DNA from: Streptomyces thermolilacinus SPC6 | GTDB lineage: Bacteria > Actinomycetota > Actinomycetes > Streptomycetales > Streptomycetaceae | Direction of reading: 5' to 3' | NCBI RefSeq assembly: GCF_000478605.2 | Contig: NZ_ASHX02000001.1 | Location: 3,883,895-3,947,894 of the forward strand | DNA length: 64,000 bases | Part shown: positions 17,176 to 24,225 of the stretch, one piece after another | How the letters are laid out: the number at the start of each line of letters is the position of its first letter | Numbering within the stretch: the stretch's first letter is position 1 | Position numbers and translations under genes: made by a program | The notes under the pieces: generated by a model | What the model saw: the letters and a program-made list of their open reading frames with translations, nothing else | Told to the model about the DNA's origin: nothing | Database searches by the model: none

Positions 17176-19434
17176 TCAGTGGCCCCGCCTGTCGTCGGTG
17201 TCGCTGAGATTCCGGCCGGCGCCGTACCTGCTCTCAGCGTCGTCACGCATGTCTCTCACCTGCTGTTCGGAAAGCCCTTGTGACTCGGCCCACGCCAGGA
17301 GCGGGATCATCGCCCGCCTCTCACCAGCCGCACGCGCGTCATCCAGGCCGGCGACGGCTTCAGCGGTGTTGTCGTACTTGTTCGCTTCGAGCCAGTCCAT
17401 CATCTGCGTCTGCACATGTGTCTCCACGGCGCCGCCCGCGGTCTCGATCGCGACGGGGATGAGAAGGGCGCCGACACCGGTACCTGTGACGAGGGCGGTA
17501 CCCACTCCGACACCGGCTCCGACGACAGCCGAGGTGACGTACTGGCGCCAGGCTGCCTGCTTCTGAAGTTCAAGATTTCGTTGGGTGGCGTCGTCCGCGA
17601 ACTCCTTGCCGATGGATTCCGACCGGGCCTCGTCCAACACCCCGTGCATGTAGACGCTGTGCGTGCCGATGCTCTGGGCGTCCGCCGGGTGCCCAGTCGT
17701 CGCCATCATGCTCGTGCCGTAGAGCTGCTGAGCGGCGGACACCGTCTCGAAGGCGTCCTGGTCCGAGGCGAGCGCGCGGAGGAAGGCGGCGCTGTCACCA
17801 CGGCCGAAGTCCGCGAGCCGGTAGCGGTCCAGCCCGTACAGGCGGTCCCGTCCCGTGTGGTCGCCGCTCCCGCCGAAATCGTCGACGGAATAGTTCAGGC
17901 TGTCGATGTGTCCTGCCGCCATGCGCGCGAGGCTGGGGCGGATGCCGTCCTGCTGGTCGATGACGTCGGTGGATTCGTAGTGACCCACCAGTCTCGCCAT
18001 CAGAGCGAGGCGGTCGGCGCGATCCTCGATCTGCTGACGTGAGCCCAGAGCCGGTGGCTGCGGGTTGACGGCGTCGGAGGGGTAGCCCAGTGTCGCCGAT
18101 TCCAGGGCGCTGCCCAGGTGCGCGTAGCCGGGAGTCCTGCCGTCGAAGTCCGTCGGCCAGACGCGGGCGTCGGACCCCGGATCGCCGATCAGGTAGCCGA
18201 GATTGTCGACCATTTGAAGCCCATGCGAGCCGCCGTTCCTCCCGCCGAAGAACTGCAGGGAAGCCTCCGGGTTGTGGCTCAGCGCCTGAAGGAACCCGTG
18301 CATCGGGTCGCCCGCGGTGAGCGGGGAGGTGTTCCTCGGATAGTCGAGCTGCTGTTGCGGAGAAAGGCTCCACAGGTTCTTCGTGCCGCCGTACCCGGGA
18401 TCAGAACGCTCGAACTCGATCAGCTTGGTGCCGTACGAGGTGAGGAAGCCCGCGTCCCAGGTGCCGTGGCGCATCAGGGCGCTGGTCACCTGGAAGCCGT
18501 AGGGGCCGCAGCCGCCGATGCGGTCGTCGCCCGCGGCGATGATGCCGCTCTTCCACTTCGTGATCGCGGGTGAGGTGCCGTGGCTGGCGGTGGCCAGGGT
18601 GGTTCCGAGGAACTTCTGGGTGTCCGCCAGGAGTTCGGCGCGCAGGTTGCCCGGGCGGGGCCCTTGATGCGGACCGCCTGCGAGTTCGCGCCACAGCTCC
18701 AGGGTGCCCGTGGCGTTGAGGCGGGTGGCGAAGTTCTCCGCGAAAGCCGGGTTGTCCCGGTGCTGGCGCATCAGCGTGTTGAACCGCTTGAGCTCGGCGT
18801 CCGTCATGTCGGGGCCCTTGGCGGCGAGCTGCAGAGCGGCGTTCAGGTCGGCGAGGCCCTGCACTCTGTCGGCGTCCTTGAGGCCGCGATAGCCCGTCTC
18901 GTCGAAGTCGTGGGTGCTCTTGGCGTGGCGGTGCAGCGCACGGCTCGCGATCCGATCGGTCTCGGACGCGGCCTCCACGATGGAGGCGATCTCAGTCGCG
19001 GCAGCCTGGAGGCGCTCGGGGGCCACCGCCTCGTCGGGGGTCGAGTTGTCGGCGTGCCGGACGACCCGGTGCGCTCGGCCCTGACCGTCGAAGGCGATGT
19101 TCTCCCCGCGCCAGCGGTCGACGGCGGCTCTGAGCGCCCGCTGGTGCCCCGCCAACGCCGTGTGCGCGTCGCGCAGCACGGCGTGGATGCTGCGGGCCTC
19201 GGTGAGGATGTCGGTGAACTGCTGGGCGGTCTTCGTGGTGAACGCCTTCGTGACGGCTGCGTTGTCGCCCTTCCAGTCGGCGGTCTGCGCCTTGGCGGCG
19301 AAGTCGGCCGCGTTCGGTCCGCCGTCGCCGCCCTGCGCGAGAGACGTGAGCTTGCGGACCATCTGTTCCCAGTGGTCGACCGCCGTGCCGAGCTTGCCGA
19401 GGCGTAAGTCCTGAAGTTGCCGCAAGGTCACCAT
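17176..19434 (-). CDS. Large WXG100-like ESX-type protein (DUF6571-like)
   Basis: A 752-residue protein without signal peptide. Residues 1-100 resemble a WXG100 fold (QDLRLGKLGTAVDHWEQMVRKL, then TADWKGDNAAV, an alpha-helical hairpin with a W-x-G turn). The central region is long and helical with motifs such as GYGGTKNLWSLSPQQQLDYP and FFGGRNGGSHGLQ. A glycine/valine-rich hydrophobic hairpin (about 655-690, VVGAGVGVGTALVTGTGVGA) precedes a soluble tail. The layout fits actinobacterial type VII-associated proteins I know as DUF6571-like, whose function is uncharacterised. It follows a small WXG100-like gene and precedes a coupled lipoprotein. No T7SS ATPase is in the window, so export would use a distant system. 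Confidence 0.75.
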   Translation of the reverse strand: MVTLRQLQDLRLGKLGTAVDHWEQMVRKLTSLAQGGDGGPNAADFAAKAQTADWKGDNAAVTKAFTTKTAQQFTDILTEARSIHAVLRDAHTALAGHQRALRAAVDRWRGENIAFDGQGRAHRVVRHADNSTPDEAVAPERLQAAATEIASIVEAASETDRIASRALHRHAKSTHDFDETGYRGLKDADRVQGLADLNAALQLAAKGPDMTDAELKRFNTLMRQHRDNPAFAENFATRLNATGTLELWRELAGGPHQGPRPGNLRAELLADTQKFLGTTLATASHGTSPAITKWKSGIIAAGDDRIGGCGPYGFQVTSALMRHGTWDAGFLTSYGTKLIEFERSDPGYGGTKNLWSLSPQQQLDYPRNTSPLTAGDPMHGFLQALSHNPEASLQFFGGRNGGSHGLQMVDNLGYLIGDPGSDARVWPTDFDGRTPGYAHLGSALESATLGYPSDAVNPQPPALGSRQQIEDRADRLALMARLVGHYESTDVIDQQDGIRPSLARMAAGHIDSLNYSVDDFGGSGDHTGRDRLYGLDRYRLADFGRGDSAAFLRALASDQDAFETVSAAQQLYGTSMMATTGHPADAQSIGTHSVYMHGVLDEARSESIGKEFADDATQRNLELQKQAAWRQYVTSAVVGAGVGVGTALVTGTGVGALLIPVAIETAGGAVETHVQTQMMDWLEANKYDNTAEAVAGLDDARAAGERRAMIPLLAWAESQGLSEQQVRDMRDDAESRYGAGRNLSDTDDRRGH

Positions 19435-19452
19435 GATGTGTCGCCCCTCCCC

Positions 19453-19869
19453 CTACTTGATCGCGTTCCAGACGCGGGACACGGAGAAGTCGGCCACGAT
19501 CTTCTGCTCGTCCTTGGCGTGGGCGGACCGTGAGTAGTCGAGGTGGTTGGAGATGTGCGCGCACGCGTCCTTCAGCGTGGCCAGCTTCGTGGCCCACGCG
19601 TCGTGTACCGCGCGCATGGCCCCGCCCATGCCGAGGCCGTCGGCGGCCAGCTCGGACGCGGCCTCGGCGGTGGCCGCGCGGGCGTGATCGCCGTCGCGGG
19701 ACACCGCCTCACGAAGGTCCCTCGCCATGTCACCGAGGCTGCCCAGGACGCGGTCGTGGACGACGAGGTCCGCGTCCACCGCCGGTCCGCGCGCGTCCGG
19801 CGGCAGTTGGTTGAGCCTCATGCGCGTCGCCGCGTCCTGCTTCGCCTGTTCCCAGTCGCCCCATGCCAT
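19453..19869 (-). CDS. Small WXG100/ESX-like helical protein
   Basis: A 138-residue, largely helical protein starting MAWGDWEQAKQDAATRMRLNQLPP, followed by two long helices (VHDRVLGSLGDMARDLREAV; AVHDAWATKLATLKDACAHISNHL). Size, lack of signal peptide and position as first gene before a large ESX-type protein match a small secretion partner, although a strict W-x-G turn is not obvious. The ATG at 19869 is preferred to longer frames because it starts the conserved-looking segment. It ends 18 bases before the next gene, so the three genes form one operon. Confidence 0.7.
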   Translation of the reverse strand: MAWGDWEQAKQDAATRMRLNQLPPDARGPAVDADLVVHDRVLGSLGDMARDLREAVSRDGDHARAATAEAASELAADGLGMGGAMRAVHDAWATKLATLKDACAHISNHLDYSRSAHAKDEQKIVADFSVSRVWNAIK

Positions 19870-20172
19870 GAGCCCCGCCCCCGGTTGCCGATCGGTGTCG
19901 TCGCTGTGTGTCACGTGCCTATCACGGCAACGTAGCCATGATTCGCTTGGTGGGCCAAGGGTGGCCGGTTTACGGCGCGTTGTGGGCCGGGAGCTGCGCA
20001 TCGGCGTTCCGTGCCTGCCGGAGCAGGTGCACCCCCGCTCCGCAGCATGTCGCGCCCTCACCTCGCGCATGCCGCGCCGAACTCGTCAGACACGCCGGAG
20101 CCTGCGGACGGTGCGGGGCGCCCGTGGCGCGTTCCGCAGCACGGCGCCGCATCGGGTACGTAGGCTGGCCGG
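19870..20172. other. Intergenic region between the ESX-like operon and the HAD-like gene
   Basis: About 300 bases. It contains the promoter of the minus-strand operon and, at the right end, the TAGGCT box of the HAD-like gene. The short open frames here are not convincing. Confidence 0.45.
20161..20166 (+). promoter_or_regulatory. -10 box of the HAD-like gene
   Basis: TAGGCT, six bases before the ATG at 20173, with no Shine-Dalgarno site: predicted leaderless transcript. Confidence 0.55.
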
Positions 20173-20820
20173 ATGATCCGTGTGGTAGCGCTCGACATCG
20201 GGGAGACCCTCGTACGCGACGACCGGTACTGGGGCGGCTGGGCCGACTGGCTCGGGGTTCCGCGCCACACGCTGTCCGCGCTGGTGGGTGCGGTCGTGGC
20301 GCAGGGGCGGCACAACACCGACGCGCTGCGGCTGCTGCGGCCGGGCCTCGATGTCGGAGCCGAGTACCGGGCGCGTGAGGCCGCCGGGTGCGGGGAGCGA
20401 CTCGACGAGGGCGACCTGTACGAAGACGTGCGCCCCGCCCTCGCCGCGCTCCGGGATGCCGGGGTCCGCGTCGTCGTCGCCGGCAACCAGACGCCGAAGG
20501 CGGGCGCCCTGCTGCGGGACCTCGACCTGCCCGCCGACGCCCTCGCGACCAGCGGCGAATGGGGCTGCGCCAAGCCGTCGCCGGAGTTCTTCGCCCGGGT
20601 CGTCCAGGCCGCCGGGGTCCTGCCGGAGGAGACGTTGTACGTGGGGGACCACCCCTTCAGGGACGTGTACCCGGCCTCGGCGTGCGGCCTTCGGACCGCG
20701 CACCTCCGCCGGGGCCCGTGGGGCCACTACTGGGCCGACGACCCCGAGGTGAGGGCGGCGGCGGACTACTCGGTCGGCTCCCTGCACGAGGTCGTGGACC
20801 TCGTACGCGCCGGGTGCTGA
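20173..20820 (+). CDS. HAD-superfamily hydrolase-like protein
   Basis: A 215-residue protein of HAD type. Motif I reads ALDIGETLV (nucleophile Asp at about residue 8); motif II is VVVAGNQT, motif III lies in WGCAKPSPEFF with a conserved Lys, and motif IV is YVGDHPFRDV. In most HAD phosphatases motif I is DxD; here the second Asp is Gly, followed by Glu, as in other actinobacterial DxGET members, so the acid/base residue is altered. A cap of about 75 residues lies between motifs I and II. The substrate is unknown. The gene stands alone and converges on the XRE regulator gene 16 bases away. Confidence 0.85.
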   Translation: MIRVVALDIGETLVRDDRYWGGWADWLGVPRHTLSALVGAVVAQGRHNTDALRLLRPGLDVGAEYRAREAAGCGERLDEGDLYEDVRPALAALRDAGVRVVVAGNQTPKAGALLRDLDLPADALATSGEWGCAKPSPEFFARVVQAAGVLPEETLYVGDHPFRDVYPASACGLRTAHLRRGPWGHYWADDPEVRAAADYSVGSLHEVVDLVRAGC

Positions 20821-20836
20821 TCCAATGCCCGCGCAC

Positions 20837-22177
20837 TCACGCCGCCTTCAGCGCGGCCACATCGCGGGCGCGTTCCTCCAGGTGGCGGGCGGCGGGCAGC
20901 GCGCGGTACGGGGGCAGGGCCCGCAGGAGCGTCGCCAGATGGGCGTCGCCACGGGCCGAGGACAGGCCCAGGTACGCGTCCAGGAACGTGTGCCATGTCC
21001 CGCACGCCGCCTCCACGTGCCGCATCCGGAACTGCCGCTCCGCGATCACGCCCAGGCAGTGCAGCCGCCCCTCCCGCTCCTCCCCGGCGCGGGCCGCGTT
21101 GGAGCGGCGCAGGCTCCTGACCGAGCCCTCCCCGTCGCCCAGGCACCACCTGACGTGCGCCTCGTGGAAGAAGTACGCCGCCTCGTCGTAGCCGCCGACC
21201 GCGTCCCGCCGGTTGTCCGCCCTCGCCAGCGCGGCCTCCGTCTCGCCCAGCCGGGCCAGCGCGCCACGCCGGTCGCCCACCATCGCGGAGGCGTGCGCCT
21301 GCTGGCCGCGCAGGAAGGCCACGAGCCGCGGCCCCGCCGAAGGCGCCGCGGCGGCGGCCCCGTCGGCCAGTTCCAGCGCCTTCGGCCCGTACCCGAGGTG
21401 CGACGCCTGGAGGCTCATGCCGCGCAGGGTCCGGCAGTACGTGACATGGTCCTCCGCCTCGCCTGCCAGCCGCAGCGCCTTGACGTAGTACCGCTGCCCG
21501 AGGCCCTGCCGCTCCTCGTACATGGCCATCCAACCGGTCAGGTAGACCAGGTCGGCCGCCGCGGCGCGCATGTCGCGCCGTACGCGCTCGGGGCCGGACG
21601 CCTTCAGGTACGGGCCGACCGTGTTCGCCAGGAACGCGGCGGCCATGGGACGGGCGTGCCCGGCGCCGATCTCGTCCAGGATCTCCGCGACCTTGTCCGT
21701 CATACGCCGTACGGTCACCACGTCACCGCCCCCGATCCGCACGGCCCGCCCCGCCCGTACCGCGTCGGCCCGCCCCACCAGCTCCCGGAACCCCGGCACC
21801 AGCAACGTCGCGCTGTACAACCCGGCCCCCAGCACACCCCGCCGTGACGGGTCCATGTCGGCCAGGCTCAGCTCCATCACCCCCGTCGCGACATCGGGTT
21901 CCGTGCCGGGCCACGCGCTCGCGCCCCAGCCCAGTTCGGCACTCGTGACCGGGCGGCCCAGCAGTCGCCCCAGCGCCTCAGCCACGGCGGGGCGCGCCTC
22001 CGCCTTCGGCACGCTTCCCTTCAGCCAGTGGGAGACGGCGGACTTGTCGTATCGCAGCCGCAGCCCGAGTTCCGTGCCTGCCGCGTTCACCTTGCGGGCG
22101 AGCTGTTCGTTGCCGATGCCGGCCTCGGCCATCAGCCGCGCCAGCGCCTCGTTGGGTGTGCGTGTCCGTGCCGCCAT
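20837..22177 (-). CDS. XRE-family regulator with C-terminal TPR-like helices
   Basis: A 446-residue cytosolic regulator. An N-terminal helix-turn-helix (about 10-75: NEALARLMAEAGIGNEQLARKVN...YDKSAVSHWLKG) is followed by a helical alpha-solenoid of TPR type (about 130-440; repeated units such as RYYVKALRLAGEAEDHVTYCR and ALELADGAAAAAPSAG). Streptomyces has many such regulators, several tied to development and antibiotic control, often next to DUF6415 and small DUF397-like genes. Here it is divergent from a DUF6415-type gene, suggesting that it controls that pair. The start at 22177 gives the complete HTH domain. Confidence 0.88.
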   Translation of the reverse strand: MAARTRTPNEALARLMAEAGIGNEQLARKVNAAGTELGLRLRYDKSAVSHWLKGSVPKAEARPAVAEALGRLLGRPVTSAELGWGASAWPGTEPDVATGVMELSLADMDPSRRGVLGAGLYSATLLVPGFRELVGRADAVRAGRAVRIGGGDVVTVRRMTDKVAEILDEIGAGHARPMAAAFLANTVGPYLKASGPERVRRDMRAAAADLVYLTGWMAMYEERQGLGQRYYVKALRLAGEAEDHVTYCRTLRGMSLQASHLGYGPKALELADGAAAAAPSAGPRLVAFLRGQQAHASAMVGDRRGALARLGETEAALARADNRRDAVGGYDEAAYFFHEAHVRWCLGDGEGSVRSLRRSNAARAGEEREGRLHCLGVIAERQFRMRHVEAACGTWHTFLDAYLGLSSARGDAHLATLLRALPPYRALPAARHLEERARDVAALKAA

Positions 22178-22336
22178 CGTCGAACCCCCGAGCGTTCAAC
22201 CCGTTCAACCGGACCTCCAGCGTGCCCGGTTCTCCTTGGGGCGGTACCCGCGTTGGATGAATGTCAGCCGCACGGGGTGATGGCCGGAAGCGCCGCCCCC
22301 TGCCGGTTCCGCACGCCTACTCCACCGGGGACGCAC

Positions 22337-22696
22337 ATGACGAACACACAGGTCTCTCACGCGCCGGACGCGCCTCCACCGCCGAGCGCCCGCCAGATCG
22401 GCGAGGACGTGAAGCTCGCGCTCCTGCTCGCCTCCGTACGACCCACCGGGGACCTGGCCGACGCGGTGCGGGAGCGGCTGCGGGGGTACATCCGGGGCTG
22501 TGCCGGGCATGCCGAGGCACGGGCGCGAGGGCTGGCCGACGGGCGGGAGCGGGGCATCGCCGTGCGAGGGGTCGCGCACGCGCGGGCCGTCGCCGAGGAC
22601 GCCGTGCACGACCCCGCCGCGAACCTGCGGCTGCTTGCCACGGGTGCTCGGATGGTCCTCCGGTACGGCTCCGGGGGCGCCGGAGCCGTACGGTGA
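22337..22696 (+). CDS. DUF6415-like protein
   Basis: A 119-residue protein: a disordered N-terminus, then ARQIGEDVKLALLLASVRPTG, an arginine-rich helix (LADAVRERLRGYIRGCAGHAEARA) and a C-terminal helical segment. This arrangement fits the DUF6415 proteins that accompany XRE regulators in Streptomyces, sometimes labelled as natural-product associated, though the biochemical role is unknown. It is divergent from the XRE gene, and its stop overlaps the GTG of the next small gene (GTGA at 22693-22696), showing coupled translation. The ATG at 22337 is chosen because upstream sequence is non-conserved spacer. Confidence 0.7.
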   Translation: MTNTQVSHAPDAPPPPSARQIGEDVKLALLLASVRPTGDLADAVRERLRGYIRGCAGHAEARARGLADGRERGIAVRGVAHARAVAEDAVHDPAANLRLLATGARMVLRYGSGGAGAVR

Positions 22697-22890
22697 GCGC
22701 CGCGCCGCTCGCGCCCGGCGCCCGGGTCATCGACACCGCCCGCATGAAGGTCGCCACCGTCACCGGGCCGCCCGACCGGGGCGGCTGGTACCCGCTCGCC
22801 GGCGTCTACGTGGACGCCTCCTGGAGGGCCCGCGCGCTGACGCTCGTGCCGCTGCCGCCGCCCCGGGGCGAAAACCTGTTGGGGGGCTGA
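22693..22890 (+). CDS. Small protein coupled to the DUF6415-like gene
   Basis: A 65-residue product starting at GTG 22693 inside the previous stop. The core VIDTARMKVATVTGPPDRGGWYPLAGV is of a type I know from Streptomyces regulator clusters: a short beta-rich protein following a DUF6415 gene. No enzymatic motif. The overlap and shared strand argue that it is real and works with its neighbour. Confidence 0.6.
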   Translation: MSAAPLAPGARVIDTARMKVATVTGPPDRGGWYPLAGVYVDASWRARALTLVPLPPPRGENLLGG

Positions 22891-23145
22891 GGGGCCGGCT
22901 GGTACTCAGGGAGGGCCGTTTCTTCGCGGGGTCCCTCACGGGGGTGGGGACCCGGCGGAGAGGCGGTCCCGTATATCCCGTTCATCCCGCGCGGAATTCC
23001 TTATTCCTTGAGGTTTTCCTGAGCTTCCCCGTGTGCGCGGCGAGCTTTTACATTTCGCTTTACTGGTGCGGCTCTCTGTCGTAGTGTTCTTCCCGGCCGC
23101 AGGGGAATGCGGCCGTCACACGATTGTGCACGGGGAAGAGTTCAA
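22891..23145. other. AT-enriched leader upstream of the phospholipase gene
   Basis: No gene seen. GC drops around 22980-23090, marking the promoter zone of the phospholipase gene. Confidence 0.5.
23059..23087 (+). promoter_or_regulatory. Promoter of the phospholipase A2 gene
   Basis: TTTACT (23059-23064) and TAGTGT (23082-23087) separated by 17 bases, the ideal sigma70-type spacing, about 58 bases before the start codon. Confidence 0.5.
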
Positions 23146-23712
23146 GTGAATAAAGCGCGAAGCGCCTTCGGTGGCGCTGTGCTCGCGGGTGTCATCGGCT
23201 TCACGTCGATGGCCCCGGCCGTCGCCGCGACGCCGGTGAGCGGGAAGGCCGTGACCGGGCCGACCGCGGCCATGGCGGGCGTGACCCCCATGGCGAGCAA
23301 GGCCGACCGCATCAAGCGGCTGGGCAAGCTGACCGTCAAGGGACAGACCTCCCTCGACGCCTGGTTCGCCGGCCTCGGCCAGTACCGGAAGGGAAAGAAC
23401 CCGTACAAGTTCAACTGGTCCACCGACGGCTGTTCCAAGGCCCCGGAGAAGATTCCGGGCGGGTACGATTTCACGTTTCCGTGCCACCGGCATGACTTCG
23501 GATACCGGAACTACAAGAGCCTCGTCGGTGTGTCGAAATTCCGCAGCCAGCACAAGAAGCGGATCGACGACGTGTTCCTCCAGGACATGAAGCAGGTGTG
23601 CAACGCGCGCTTCTGGGCCGACCCGCTGACCCCGGCCGGCCGGAAGAAGGCGAAGGCCGCCTGCCTCAAGACGGCTGACAAGTACTACGCCGCCGTGCGC
23701 GCCCTGGGCTGA
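23146..23712 (+). CDS. Secreted phospholipase A2
   Basis: Hydrolyses the sn-2 ester of phospholipids outside the cell. The 188-residue precursor has a signal peptide (about 1-29, ending PAVAA) and a propeptide-like Thr/Ala segment. The prokaryotic secretory PLA2 domain follows: STDGCSKAPEKIPGG, then the active-site motif FPCHRHDFGYRNY with the His-Asp pair, and paired cysteines (GCS/PCH and QVCNAR/KAACLK). This matches the S. violaceoruber enzyme type. The GTG at 23146 is preferred because it gives a normal signal peptide and has GGGGAAGAG just upstream. It is a lone gene with its own promoter. Confidence 0.93.
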   Translation: MNKARSAFGGAVLAGVIGFTSMAPAVAATPVSGKAVTGPTAAMAGVTPMASKADRIKRLGKLTVKGQTSLDAWFAGLGQYRKGKNPYKFNWSTDGCSKAPEKIPGGYDFTFPCHRHDFGYRNYKSLVGVSKFRSQHKKRIDDVFLQDMKQVCNARFWADPLTPAGRKKAKAACLKTADKYYAAVRALG

Positions 23713-23762
23713 CCGCCCGGGCGAGGGCCGCACCTGCGCTGACCGTCCAGGTACCCGGGCGG
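23713..23762 (+). terminator. Nested hairpin after the phospholipase gene
   Basis: Outer arms CCGCCCGGG (23713-23721) and CCCGGGCGG (23754-23762) with an inner ACCTG/CAGGT pair. It begins immediately after the stop codon. Confidence 0.5.
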
Positions 23763-24225
23763 CCGGCCCGCGCCCCGGGCCCGGCTGCCCGGCGCGTGTA
23801 CCTCACCGCCCCGTGGCGACCGCTTCCCTGCGGGCCGCCACGGGGCGTCCCCGCTCCCGGTGCCTGCCCGTGTGCGTCCGGCACGCCCCTGCCCGCCCGC
23901 CGCTCGCCGTCGACGGCGTTCCGCTCGCGCGTCCGTCCCCTCCGGAAGGCGCAGTCCGCTCCCGGTACCAGTCCGTCACCGGGCGCGTACCCGTCCTCGG
24001 GGGACTGCCTGCCGCCGGGCGACTGCCTGCGCCCGCGCACGCGCCCGTCGCGCGCACCGGCCTGTCCAGGGACCGGATGGCCCGTGCCGCAGCCCGCCCG
24101 CGCCCCGACCGTGTTCCGGCGCGGGTGTCGGTGCTCGGGCGTAGGCTGAAAGAACCCGGCCCGTACTCCGCGTCGGGTCTTTCGTGTTGCCCACCCTCCA
24201 CATGACCCCAGGGACGGAAAGCTCC
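23763..24225. other. Intergenic region before mfd
   Basis: About 460 bases with no supported gene; open frames are compositionally shadow-like. The right end carries the TAGGCT box of mfd. Confidence 0.45.
24142..24147 (+). promoter_or_regulatory. -10 box upstream of mfd
   Basis: TAGGCT within GGGCGTAGGCTGAAAG, 78 bases before the chosen start; predicts a leadered transcript. Confidence 0.45.

Noticed and set aside
19970..20152. Small Cys/His-containing frame (60 codons) on the minus strand between the ESX-like operon and the HAD-like gene
   Set aside because: The Cys/His content is suggestive of a zinc peptide but spacing is irregular, no ribosome site is seen, and the frame is not supported by third-position GC.
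23813..24205. 130-codon plus-strand frame before mfd
   Set aside because: No family resemblance and Arg/Ala/Pro composition like other shadows; no matching ribosome site.
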